The notes under the pieces are model-generated. The model had not been told where the DNA came from. It searched no databases and saw only the letters and a list, made by a program, of their open reading frames with translations. The position numbers and the translations under genes were made by a program. 64,000 nucleotides of DNA, from the NCBI GenBank assembly GCA_047967505.1, contig CM106539.1, one strand, 5' to 3'. The stretch comes from Dipteris shenzhenensis (taxonomy: Eukaryota > Polypodiophyta > Polypodiopsida > Gleicheniales). Positions 33,795 to 44,302 of this stretch are shown in pieces; the stretch's first letter is position 1, and each line of letters begins with the position of its first letter.

Positions 33795-36700
33795 GCTCCT
33801 TCCATCATCCGTTGGAAGGTGGTTGGGGCATTGGTTAATTTAAATATCGTCACCCTAGCTGCATACACACCCCACTCAATGGCAAAGGCCATTTTATGTT
33901 GGTCTTGCGGGGCAATAGACACTTTGTTGTAACCCAAAAATCCGTCTAGGAAGCTATAGGCTTCCTTTCCGGCTACCCTTTCTAGAACATGTTCTATGAA
34001 TGGCAAGGGGTTGCCATAGTCTAGTGGCAGCGTTAACTTTTTTCATATCCATGCATACTCTAATTTTTCCATTTTTATTTAGGACTATCACGATGGGTGA
34101 TACCCAATCCATATGCTCAATCTCATAGATGAACTCCACATCTATAAGTTTTTGGTTTTCCTCCCTCACTATGAGTGCATATTTGGGATTCATAGGGTAG
34201 GGGCATTGACGTACCGGTCTGGCATCATCTAGCATGGGGATTGTGTGCTACACTACTCTGTCAGGCACCCCCTTTATGTCAGTGTACTTCTAGGCCATGT
34301 AGTCTTTGTAATTTTGTAGGAGAGCTATTAAAGTGTTCTCCTCATTGGGGGTGAGATCATGGACGAGATGAACACAGGTTGGGGATTCTCCCCTTTTGGG
34401 GCTAGGTTTACCTCCTTGACCGGGGTGTCATACCCTTAAGAGCACCTGTCTTCCTGAGAGCTTTTGGCCTATTGGTATAAGATCTTGTGATCCTCAATCA
34501 TGTAGGCCTTGTAATGGGCTAGTACCTACCGTAGGTCCTCTTTTTCTTCAGCCTCCTCCTTTATTTCTACCGGAGCAGTGGTCCTTTTGGCCTTAGCCGA
34601 GCTTTTGGATACATGGAGTTTTGAACCTGAAGGGGGCTCTTCCATTGTGCTTATAGAGCTGACAGGGGAGGTTACCTTACTCACTTTGGCTCCCCAATTG
34701 GAGGAGAACTCATGGTGAGTAGTCATGGCACCCACGTATGATAGCAATGGAGATCGGATTTTATCTTTACAATTCCCTTACTTACCTCTTGGGGGTTGAG
34801 CATGTGAAACATTCTTAGGGGAACCACCGAGGTTAAACCCTCAAGCTCTTGGGTGGTGATTTGAAACCCTATCCTCTTTGGCACATCTATATTGGCTAAG
34901 ATGTGCATCCAATTTTGAGAGAATTCTGGCTCGAGAAGAGGTGCATACCAAAATTCATCAGACTCCTTTTCATCCTCTTTCATGTGTGCATACCAAAATT
35001 CATCAGACTCCTTTTTATCCTCTTTCATGTCACAAGGTTGGAATAGCTTCATGGAGGTGGTTCGGGCGGTGGTGTCAAATTTTGCGGCAAAAAGGTGTCT
35101 CGACAATGGGTGGGCCTTGTAGGTGCAAGTCCACTCACATGATTTGCTCCTCATGCTGCAAGTAGATGTTATTAGTACTCCAGTCATGTACAAGCCTAGA
35201 CATTTGTAAGAAGTGCTTTCCTAGGATAGCTTCATATCCTAATTGCTGAGAGTGAAGTCCATGACTACAAACTTGATGGGGTACGAATCCGAATACCTTG
35301 ATGTTTATGCCAATAAGCACTCCCAAGGGATTGGCAGTCCACCATCGTCAAACTTTACTACCAAATGGGTTTGCTTGAGTATGGGTTTTACCCATTTCAC
35401 CTAGCATTCCTTGGTATAGACACTCAATCCCACTCCCCTAGCCACGATGACATCAACCTTTTGGTGTTGATAGATTATGGGGATAGCGGCATTTGCATCA
35501 TCACCCTCGAAGTACTAGCCTAGCTTGTTGATGGGAACCTTGGGTAGGTTCTTCCCCCTTTTCGACGATGATTGGTTGGGCTTAGGGCTGGCAAGACTAG
35601 GGGGCAAGAGTAGCATGTTCATCCAATTGGATAGATTGCACCACAGGATGGGATTTCCTCTTAGCGAGGAGACAATCGGCATTTTTACCTTTATTGATAG
35701 GAAGGCAACCAACCCGACACTATCACAGGGTTCTTGTGAAGGCTCTCCTTCCATGTATGATAGGTCCTTGAAACTGTACAAGTCTCCTTCCTCCAATAGG
35801 TTTTGTAGCATTGGCTCTTCTTGGAACATTTTTTGCATTAGATCTAGAGTTTCTGACTAATCAAAGCTGAAATGTTCCTCTTCCTCCACTCTTTCTAGCA
35901 CCTTGAGTGATTTCGCCCCTCATTGGCCCATTAGGTGGGCTAGATGAATAGTATCTGACCCTCTACTTGCATTGAGTCGATGCTCGAACTTCTCTTGGCA
36001 ATCCCGTACCAAGTTTTGGGCATCTATTATGTATTGCTTTTCTAAGACCGGGTTAGGATAGGCCTCCTGATAGGAGGGCCAGAGTGCTAGGCCTTGGGCC
36101 TACACTGGCTTGTTTACCTCTAGACTCGAAGGTACCTCATGTTCACCCTGGGTGGAAGCACATTTGGAAGCAGAGGAGGTGGCGAGAGTGTTTTTCTCCT
36201 CATCGAAACTGTCATGGATAAGCACCTGGTCAAAGCCATCACCTACCCTTATGGCCTTCTTGGATCAAGTTAAGGGATGTTGAGGGATCTCGGGGCCTGG
36301 AGATAGGGACCCTTTATCTTTATTTGCCAGCTTCCTCATTGCCTTGCCTAATGCCTTGGCTTGCATCCTTGTGATGACTTTTAGGGGCATTGTAGCCACC
36401 TAACCCTATTCGATGCTAATCAAGTTAAGGCTGGTGCTCTTTGGGGGGATGATTGGGGTTGTCGGTCCTCTCATGGGATAGTTCTGGAATACATGCTTGG
36501 TCCCACACACCACACACAAGGGTGTGGGGTTGGTCATGGATGGAGCAGTGGGGATACGATCCCTATAGGGATCGTCCTTCAGGGGACCCTGGTAGGTGTA
36601 ACATTGGAGCGAGGGCCTTCAAGCAACTGAGTTTAGGTCTCTTTCCCTTGAGTTCATGGGAGCAGTCTAGAACACGGGAATCTATTGATCCTCTAGAGAG

Positions 36701-37600
36701 AGGTAGTGGCTCAGGGTGCCACTTCCTTCCTCATAGGGTATTAATCATGAGTTCTGTGATGTGGATCTGTCTCCTCCCAATCATTGGGAACTTCCTTTAC
36801 TAACACTTGATTGACTAGAGCTATACAAGGTAGTGGAGGTTGCAGGTCCAATATGGGTGGTGGTAACGAAGCTAGCTGAGCTCTATACTGGCTTGAACTA
36901 GCCAAAGGACCACCCTGTATGTTCAGGGGGTTAGGCCAAGCCATAAGGGCTAATGGGGGTCTCATTTCATACATGGGTTGGGGAAGGAACCTCAAAAATC
37001 AACATTGGGAGGTATAGTGGTTTCCCCACCTATCGCAGTGTGCATAGTAGAGTGCCGGCTATGCCCTTAGGTATGGACACTCATTGGAGGGGTGGTTACC
37101 ATTGCATACTCCACACCAGACATTGTTTCTCCATGGAAACAAGTGAGGGTTTCTCGGCACCACCTTGGAGGTTCCTGTCCTCCATTGCTGGCCTAGCTAA
37201 TTTAGCAAATTAAAGGCCAGCTCACTCATATCCAAGCCCTTGGGCTCATTGGTCTCCTTCTTGATTGTTTTTACACTTCAAGACCTAACTCATGGAGCTA
37301 TTTCTCATGGATTCGGGGTCTTATCTGAATTCGCCTTATCCATCATGTTGTCACTTATGTGGATGGCCACCTTGCTGCATAGATCAAAGGAAGTAGGATT
37401 CATCACCATTAGATGGTCGTGCATCTTTGGGTCTACCAATCCTATGAGGAAGCGGGGCAACAAGCATTCAAATCTCTCATCCAGTCGTATGGTTCACAAC
37501 GAACATTGAGGTGCTTGATCCCTCCAACTCGTCAATGCTGAACTTAGGCTCTCCAAAGTGAGTACTAGCCATGAAATCCCCCACCAATCTATAGGGAAGA
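33795..37600 (-). mobile_element. Ty3/gypsy remnant G3: gag, protease, RT N-terminal part
   Basis: Read leftwards. Gag (37600-36400) has a knuckle CGVCNGNHPSNEC near 37120-37080 and a second Cys/His group close by (CDRWGNHYTSQC). A degenerate protease region (about 35480-35200) has ILGKHFLQ near its end. RT (34240-33795) has HMDWVSPIVIVLNKNGKIRVC and SFLDGFLGYNKV. The element stops before the catalytic YxDD at the TCCC tract. Frames are broken many times. A 45-bp in-frame duplication at about 34941-35030 repeats KESDEFWYA. No LTR is visible. Not closely similar to G1/G2. Confidence 0.85.
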
Positions 37601-37638
37601 AAGGATCCCTGGCTAGAAAATAGAAAAAATAACTCGAA

Positions 37639-37821
37639 ATGAAGCAAGCCATAAGAGCCATCTCATTTAACACCCAAGGATTAACAGATCCAGACGGACC
37701 GAGGGTCTTTAAGAAATGGATGAGTGACAACAGTATTAATGTTGACTTTATTTGCTTGCAGGAATTAAAGGCTGTTAACAAGACTCTTGAGTACAACCTT
37801 AAAGCTGTGTCAACCTCCCAC
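37639..37821 (+). pseudogene. LINE ORF2, N-terminal part of APE endonuclease
   Basis: From ATG 37639 the frame reads AISFNTQGLTDPDGP and then FICLQELK, with the Asn and Glu of the APE-type active site (FNTQGL; QELK). It runs into element T at 37822. The matching C-terminal part resumes at 49775. Confidence 0.88.
37816..37821. repeat. Possible target duplication of element T, left (TCCCAC)
   Basis: TCCCAC here and TCCCCAC at 49768-49774 flank the element. Joining the LINE across one copy restores a plausible endonuclease sequence (STSH, then a Pro/Gly-rich segment). The one-base difference leaves the length, 6 or 7 bp, uncertain. Confidence 0.5.
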
Positions 37822-37823
37822 AG

Positions 37824-37856
37824 ACATTAGGAAAAAAGGGAGCTCATTTTGGGTCC
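37824..37856 (+). repeat. Left terminal inverted repeat of element T
   Basis: It starts ACATTAGG and continues through GGGAGCTCATTTTGGG. It aligns with the reverse complement of 49732-49764 with three to four mismatches. Confidence 0.85.
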
Positions 37857-38059
37857 TTTTACAGTTTGGAAAAATAAGCTCTCAACCAATCAATAGAGGG
37901 CCAATGTAACATTTGAAATTCACGAAAATAAGAGAAAATAGAAAAAAGAAACAATACTTTATGTAGGTACAAGCGTGCTACATTAATGTGGAGATTGGTT
38001 TTTTATTCTCACAAGATCTTTGGATAAGAAGATATAATCTAAATTGACATTTTATTTGA

Positions 38060-39756
38060 CAAGGGCCTTCCCGCTTCCACCTTCCTTTGAACTTTGAAAT
38101 TTTGTGCTGCCTTTCCTTCGAAAGGTCTACCATTCTACACCACTCCCTCATTGTGCAACAGCCTCTTCTTTTCCAAAACTGCTCCCTTGATCCTATTTGG
38201 CATAGAGTAAGATGTTTCTTGTCAATTGTTTGTCTGCCCACTTTCTCTTTCTTGAAACTTCAATTTGTTATCTTATTTACATTACTTTGCTATTGTTACA
38301 GATTCGAAAAATCTCCATGGTGAATAAAAACCATGGCCGTTCTTGAGGAAGATGCTCTGTGGATGATAATGCTATGAAGGTAGAATTATACCACACATCC
38401 TTACCCCATCGACCTACTTCTTCTATTTCGTCGGTAGAGAATTCAAGTACAGTCAAAATGGAAGGATTTTGGGAAAGGTTTAGTGTTTTGAAAGGAGCAT
38501 GGGTGCTCATGCAACCTAGCAAAAGAAAAAGACCCCAGACAAAAAACATTTTCTTGGCATCATGGAAGGGAAGAGTACGAGATTTTAAAATCACCAGAGG
38601 GAAGATATTCGTGAAAGAAGTCTTGATTCAGCATGTGTACATGCATAAAGAACTTGTCTTGTGAGATTATCCAAAAGATCTTCCGCAACACAGGCCTAAT
38701 TGTATAATTTTCTATTGTGGTTTTTTTCTTTACGAGGTGTATGGATTTTTAAGATGAAGCTTTCTCTCTTTGCTTATTGACATTCTTGTGTTGTTTTATT
38801 TCAGATTTATATCCTTCATCGTATGAGACATGGCAAAACATCGATTGTATTCTGGGATTTATAGATGTTCTGCATGGATCGATAGGAGAACAACAATACC
38901 AAGGTCGATGTGCAACAGAGCTAGCTCAATCGGGTATATTTTTTATTGATCATTTTTATCAGTTGCTGGACAATGCTAACACACATGGTGTGTTAATAAA
39001 ACAAGACCTTCTAACATGGCATTCAGTGGATTGGCCTCACCCACATTCTAGTGTTATAGAGGCATATAGGGCCAAGCTTCTCAAAGAAGTACAGAAAGCT
39101 CTGAGGCCCAATATTGCCACAAGGATAATAAAAATTTCTTTATGCATGCCTCTCACAGTTTTTGTGGACTTGTTTAATACATTTCTAGTGAAGGTTTCAA
39201 AAACAATGTTCACAGTTAAAGCAACAAGTTCGGCATGCATGCCACAATTTTTGGATAAAGGTTGGGATAAGAAGACATGTAGTTCAGTGTTTTGTGAGGT
39301 TGTCCAACCTTCTATGCAACTGAAGTATATGGTTGCATCACAAAATTTTATTTTCTCTTTTTATTACAAGCGTAGTCGAATGCTAGGCACAAAACTAGTC
39401 CCAATGGATCAAGATGAAGATTCTTTTGGTACAGAAAATAAACTTCTTGATATTGATGTTGTTGAGAATGGTGATGTGCTAGTCAATATCTCATTAAGAG
39501 AATGTTGCTCCCTGGCTCAATTGCGTAATGACATTCTGTTTGAGACTGAAGGTTCTATTTCAAACGACTTTTTATTTATCTACAACAACAAAAAGGTACA
39601 CTTTCTGATTTATCCTAGTCTCATTAAGCATTGCTATTAGTTTACTTTACTGCTCTGATTCATATTGCTTTTTTGCAGTTGCTCAAAAGAAGAGAGAGCT
39701 CAATAAAAATCAAAGACATTGAAAATTTAAAAATTGAGATAACACAGACTCCATAA
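38060..39756 (+). pseudogene. Gene A of element T: spliced unknown protein, possible ubiquitin-like end
   Basis: A gene model that keeps frame across GT-AG introns: exon to 38206, exon 38302-38701, exon 38805-39595, exon 39679-39756 (stop TAA). Two in-frame TGA codons (about 38337 and 38660), each one C-to-T step from CGA, break it. The 5' end is not resolved. The long exon holds a globular segment rich in aromatic residues (FIDHFYQLL; LTWHSVDWPHPHSSVIEAYR). The last 70 residues (DVLVNISLRECCSLAQLR to IKDIENLKIEI) have the alternation of a small beta-grasp, ubiquitin-like domain; that is a weak inference. No known family recognised. It converges on the protease gene. Confidence 0.6.
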
Positions 39757-39899
39757 ACAAAGGTTTTGTATTCAATCAAGTAAGATTTTATATAGAAGTG
39801 TTTAGTTAAACATGTAGAACATATTTCTGACATCCATTTTCTATTTATGTACAGCTTGGATCCAGAGGCTTCTCTACATGGTCCAAGATCTCAGTTTCA

Positions 39900-41221
39900 T
39901 CATTTTTTGGAGAATTCTTTTTTCTGCTGCTCCATCCTGTACTGTACAGTATGTTGGTGCTGCTCCATTGTCACCTCCACTGCCCCAGGAGCATCTGTGT
40001 GATGTTGCTCCATCTTCTCCTCAACAACATCAGCAGTAGGTCCTTGCTCCTGTGGCTTCTCCTCCTCAGCACTAGGTGCTTGCTCCTGTGGCTTCCCCTC
40101 CTCAGCACTAGGTGCTTCGTCTGTGGCGTCAAGGTGTATGACACCTTCTTATACTTTAGAGCTCTCACCCAACTCCACAGTAGCTGGTACAATAAGTTTG
40201 GGGGAGGCATAGCTCAAAAACCTCCGAATTGTATGAGCTCTAAAATTATATACATAGTTTGAGCTGAAGCTATCTTCTTTCATCTGCAATGGCATATGAT
40301 AATTTAGAACACTTTGTATCATTATGAATTATCTTCAAGCTAAATGAAAATTATTTTTTCTTACAAGGTCTGGCTGTTCTTTCTCAAAATAGCTTGAAAG
40401 TAGATATTTGGCATTGATCAGCACTCTCCATCCACAGCTACTTGAATCATCTTGTTGTGATGTCTGTACAATTGGAAAGATATCTTAGAAACTATTAACA
40501 TCTGAACAAAACAAAATTATTCAATAAGTTCAAAGGCATAGCATGAAATAGACATCTGTAGAGGGAACGATTTTTTACCTCTAGATTTATTGGCTCTATT
40601 GAATCCAAAAGAGAGACATTAGGAGGACACTGATCCAATGCATCTAGAGGCCTTCCAATACAACTGCAATACATATAATTTAGTTAGTATGATATCAAAA
40701 TAATGAAGTTTTAAGTTCAAAAAGCACACACGTCACTTACAATTTCAGCTCTCTGTGTGTGTTTTTAAGAGAGTTGAATATAAAGCATTGCTTCTGCTGG
40801 ATGTCAATAGAAACAAAACTCCAGTGGTCACTGCATAAAGAAAAAAGCATTAGGAAATCAAAGGCTACAAGAGTTATCAATCTTAAAGAAGAATCTTAAA
40901 AGAAGCAGTCACCCACATACCTGTTATGGTATGGAAGTAGCAAAACATCCACTACATCCAAATTGCAGTGTCTGAACCAGCTAGAAATACTGATGGGAGT
41001 TTCCTTTGCATCTCTTAACTTTAAGGACTTGAAATTTTCAACAAATAAAGGATATGCAGTAAATGAATTTACCAAGCAAGTGAATATGTGTTTTGGAATA
41101 GACGTGATCCTCCATGCTTCATGGTACATTTCTATAGTTGGGGCAACAATTTGGTCAGCAAATTGCCAACAACTCAACCAGGTTGTTGCACATGCATTAC
41201 CAGACAAAGGCAAGCAGCCTA
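39900..41221 (-). CDS. Ulp1-like (C48) cysteine protease gene of element T
   Basis: Exons by GT-AG: 41221-40921, 40830-40741, 40663-40579, 40463-40375, then 40283 onward. Exon 1 has the fold's entry (VVDVLLLPYHN). Exon 2 starts with the catalytic His block DHWSFVSID, and the usual Asp position reads FNSL (Asn). Exon 4 carries the oxyanion Gln and catalytic Cys in QQDDSSSCGWRVL. Ulp1 proteases process SUMO and related modifiers. The end has an in-frame stop near 40158. The next frame reads a Glu/Gln-rich tail with a 12-residue repeat (APSAEEEKPQEQ) to a stop at 39900-39902, so a frameshift is likely. An N-terminal exon probably lies further right and was not found. The match across four splice junctions makes the call firm. 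Confidence 0.82.
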
Positions 41222-42158
41222 TACCCTAACATGGGGATTAATCAAGTAGCCAACATGCATTCTCCACACTAGGTGGGGGTTTTATGGTAGTTCTTCGATG
41301 CACCATTGGATTTCAACCCCTCGCACCATTTTAGTTTGAGTAGCCTACTCCCTAGTATGGGGATTATCTTGGTGTTGAGGATGCATGAGCTACAATTCTG
41401 AGCACCCTTTTGTTGGACTTGAGGCCATCCTACAATTTATAGCTCCAAACCAATTAGTATGCCTAGGGTTATTTTGGGTTCACATGGTAGATGATAGCAG
41501 TGGGAGAGAGGTCAATACTCCTCTCAACTTCTTAGTATGTTGTCCTTGAATTGAGATGCATTTGGCAGGACTATACAGCATGGGGTCCATGCTCCATTGC
41601 ACCACCACTGATGAATACTTATAGCCATACATAGACCATTCGGGCGTGCATCAGATAGGTGACTCTAGATTTCATTAGAGTGTTGGCTATGGACAACAGT
41701 CCAAGATAGATGATATGTTGTCTGAGGCATTGCGCTTTTATCATGCCTTACCTTTGGCCATCAATGAGGTTCCACCATTACATAAACCTTAAGTGTGATG
41801 ATGCATGTACAGTTGTTGGTAGTGGCCACAACATGAACTATGAAACAAAAGATGTCAAGGATAAGCTCATGTTTAATGAATAACCTTGTAGGACATATGG
41901 GATGAAGCCATGCCCAACTACTCTTTGTCACCCTAAATGACTGACCCTAACCTATAAAAGGAAGAAGTGCGTTGTGCAAAAAATACACCACCACCGTAAA
42001 GCAAGTGCAAAGAACCATTAATGTTGCTACTTCAGTGACTCCTCATAAGCAGCCTTCCCTCTGGTGTTCTTTGAGTGGGTTACTTCAACAACCTTAACCT
42101 CATCTACCTTCAAATTCCTTGTAGGTGGAATTAATAATATGTCTCTCATCTTTATGTC
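41222..42158. other. Unassigned DNA between the protease and H3-like genes
   Basis: About 930 bp with no coding frame that I can defend. A TATAAAAGG box lies at about 41955-41963 and the words CTACTCCCTAGTATGGGGATTA and CCTAACATGGGGATTAATC are related (41224 and 41346). It may hold the missing first protease exon or a small insertion. Confidence 0.4.
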
Positions 42159-42635
42159 CTACCATTCCACAGGATGAACAAGCTTGTCATACCTCCATCT
42201 CACTTTGGACAAAGTGTTGAAGTCTTTGGCCATCAAAGTCACCCTATGAGCATGGGCTGCTACCAGCATTGCATCTTCAAAATATTTTTCCAAGTAATCC
42301 TCTACCATTTCCTGTAAGGAAAGAATGGCAGTCATGTTCCACCTGAACCCAAGGTGCCAACTATCACATATTTCTCTCACCAGTCTTTGAAAAGGTGCCT
42401 TGGGGATTGCAAAGCCTATAGCTTTCTCTTGTTTCCTGATCTCCCTTAGCACACCTGCACCATGATTCAATCTCTTGGCCTTTTGCTTGAGCAGGCTCAT
42501 TGGCTTACCCTTCCTGCCATGTGCAGCTCTTCCCTTTGGAGGCACACTAAATTTCTTGGTACCTGCCCTAGCTGCTGTTGCTGCAAGCCCTGACCCTTTG
42601 CCAGCTTTCCTTGCAGTTGACTTGGTTCTTGCCAT
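42159..42635 (-). CDS. Histone H3-like protein (158 residues) carried by element T
   Basis: I start at ATG 42635, where the protein begins MARTKSTARK, the H3 tail start; the frame is open upstream but that part is not H3. The histone fold follows: VLREIRKQEKA (alpha-N), APFQRLVREI (alpha-1), an alpha-2 with SLQEMVEDYLEKYFEDA, then HAHRVTLMAKDF (alpha-3 start). Spacing in the fold matches canonical H3 with no CenH3-type loop-1 insertion. K4, R8 and K9 are kept; S10 is Ala and K14 is lost. The K27/S28 region is replaced and the tail is about 25 residues longer than in H3. Extra residues follow alpha-3. Single exon, no stops. Presumably nuclear. It could assemble in nucleosomes or act as a tail mimic; function inferred only. 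Confidence 0.88.
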   Translation of the reverse strand: MARTKSTARKAGKGSGLAATAARAGTKKFSVPPKGRAAHGRKGKPMSLLKQKAKRLNHGAGVLREIRKQEKAIGFAIPKAPFQRLVREICDSWHLGFRWNMTAILSLQEMVEDYLEKYFEDAMLVAAHAHRVTLMAKDFNTLSKVRWRYDKLVHPVEW

Positions 42636-42740
42636 CACTCTGACAAACTGCATGCAAAGCAATGGAAAGAGATTACAGCCATGGAGAACATGTTTTGACA
42701 AAAAAAAGGCAATCACAGGGGTGGATGAAGCAACATAGAA

Positions 42741-42813
42741 AAATTTGCAATAAAACGCGATACGAGGATTTTGAAATTCCTAACAGGTCCAAATCGCGTT
42801 TTCTTGCGAATTT
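42741..42813. repeat. Hairpin H1 of element T
   Basis: Arms 42741-42760 (AAATTTGCAATAAAACGCGA) and 42794-42813 pair with two mismatches over 20 bases. The loop is 33 nt. Confidence 0.8.
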
Positions 42814-42965
42814 TTGAAATGACATGCTGGTGCATTCCTACAGTGATTTCTCTGTCTTTACAACTAAATATAGTATGAATGGAGTTTATGCAAGAAGACT
42901 ACAGCCATGGATAGCTATGGAAGTCACAAAACCAGAATGACAGGGGTGGATGAAGCAACATTTCA

Positions 42966-43038
42966 ATATTTGCAACAAAACGCGATTTCGTCTGTTTGAA
43001 ATTCCTAAGGCCTTCTCCTCGCATTTTCTCGCAAATTC
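42966..43038. repeat. Hairpin H2 of element T
   Basis: Arms around TTTGCAACAAAACGCGA and TCGCATTTTCTCGCAAA, 33-nt loop, about three mismatches. It lies 225 bp from H1 inside a duplicated block. Confidence 0.75.
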
Positions 43039-43487
43039 ATGAGGCAGCATGCTGGAATATGCCTTCAGTCATTTGAAGGTGTTTGCATATCCATGCAGGA
43101 TGGATTGAGTCTATGGAAGGCAAGAAGTGTGCACAGACTGAAGGAAGAACCCATAAGAACAGTTTTACCCTCACATGCAAATATCACACTTGAAGATCTG
43201 CATTCCTACAGTGAGTTATCTGTCTTGACAACTAAATAAAATATGGACTGAATCTATGCATTTCCATGTAGGATGGATTGTTTCTATGGTAGGCAAGAAG
43301 ATTGCAGAGACTGAGGGAAGAACCCATTATTACTGACCTGAAATCTATCTGTGTGTGCTGCTGGTCAGGATGTTGATGTTGCAGAGTATGGAGGTAGGGA
43401 AGCAAGAGAGCAGAGATTGGAGGGCAAGAGGGCTAAAACAGGATACCACAAATAAGTGCAAAATACAAATAAGGCATCTTCTAAATC

Positions 43488-43572
43488 CCACACGTGTGAA
43501 ATGTAGTCGTTTTTCACACGTGTGGATGGGACCCAGATCTCTTGGAGTTTGAAATTTGGCACGTGTGAAAGG
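43488..43572. promoter_or_regulatory. G-box cluster (three CACGTGTGAAA boxes)
   Basis: CCACACGTGTGAAA at 43488-43501 and its exact inverse at 43512-43525 form a 14-bp inverted repeat. A third box GGCACGTGTGAAAGG lies at 43558-43572. CACGTG is the plant G-box core bound by bZIP and bHLH factors. Position between divergent genes suggests shared control. Confidence 0.6.
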
Positions 43573-44022
43573 TACACTTTATGCCTTGGAACTTGTGCCA
43601 TTCATGATTTCATAATCATATCCACAACTACTCTTCCCTCCCCTGCCTCCCAATCTTTCATCCATGCCAGGACCCTCGCATCTTCCATTTCCTTCTCTCT
43701 CTGATCCTTTCCTACCCAGCACACTCCATCCAGACTGCAACCTGACTGAAGACTACTACCACTGCCAGATCTCCAGGTTACCTAGAGTGCAGAGTTCAAG
43801 CTAGTGAAAGAGCAGGAGATTCACCAGTGTAACTCCAACAACATGGAAAAGGAAAAAAAGGTCAGAATTCTAGATTGTTTTCAATGTTTTTGACATAGAT
43901 TTCTTCCATATGTTTTTTGACATATATTTCTTCACTCAGCTTCAACCATCTTGTTACATATTCAATTGATATTGTCCAAGAATGTGGTAAATCACAAAGG
44001 AATTTGATATGAATAGAACCTA

Positions 44023-44096
44023 GAATTTGCAACAAAATGCGAGGAGAGTGGTTTATACATCTCTAAATAGCCCATATCGCATTTTGCTGCAAATTC
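44023..44096. repeat. Hairpin H3 of element T, in gene B intron 1
   Basis: Arms GAATTTGCAACAAAATGCGA (44023-44042) and TCGCATTTTGCTGCAAATTC (44077-44096) pair with one mismatch, 34-nt loop. Part of a block of about 206 bp that is tandemly duplicated with the one holding H4. Confidence 0.9.
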
Positions 44097-44228
44097 TTGT
44101 TAATGACACATTTCTCATAAAAAGCTTCACTCAGCTCTAGCCTTTCTCTTGCATATCAAATCATACTGTCCAGGAATCAATGAGATGAACCTAGTGTTTG
44201 ATTTGACATGCATATGAACAGAACTAGA

Positions 44229-44302
44229 GAATTTGCAACAAAATGCGAGGAGAGTGCTTTATATTTTCCAAATGGTCCCCCATCGTATTTTGCTGCAAAT
44301 TC
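44229..44302. repeat. Hairpin H4 of element T, in gene B intron 1
   Basis: Arms GAATTTGCAACAAAATGCGA (44229-44248) and TCGTATTTTGCTGCAAATTC (44283-44302), two mismatches, 34-nt loop. Same left arm as H3. Confidence 0.9.

Larger units (their letters stand above)
42636..43842. promoter_or_regulatory. Divergent intergenic region between H3-like gene and gene B
   Basis: About 1.2 kb between two divergent start codons. The left half carries a tandem duplication: blocks at about 42665-42870 and 42890-43240 share CAGGGGTGGATGAAGCAACA, a hairpin and CATTCCTACAGTGA. It includes hairpins H1 (42741-42813) and H2 (42966-43038). Near 43486-43572 is a cluster of three CACGTGTGAAA boxes. The 5' ends of both transcripts must lie here. 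No clear TATA box. Confidence 0.6.

Noticed and set aside
42159-42635. A normal host histone H3 gene
   Set aside because: Only the tail start and the fold match; the K14-K27 region is replaced, the tail is longer and the gene lies within TIRs. CenH3 was also considered, but there is no loop-1 insertion.
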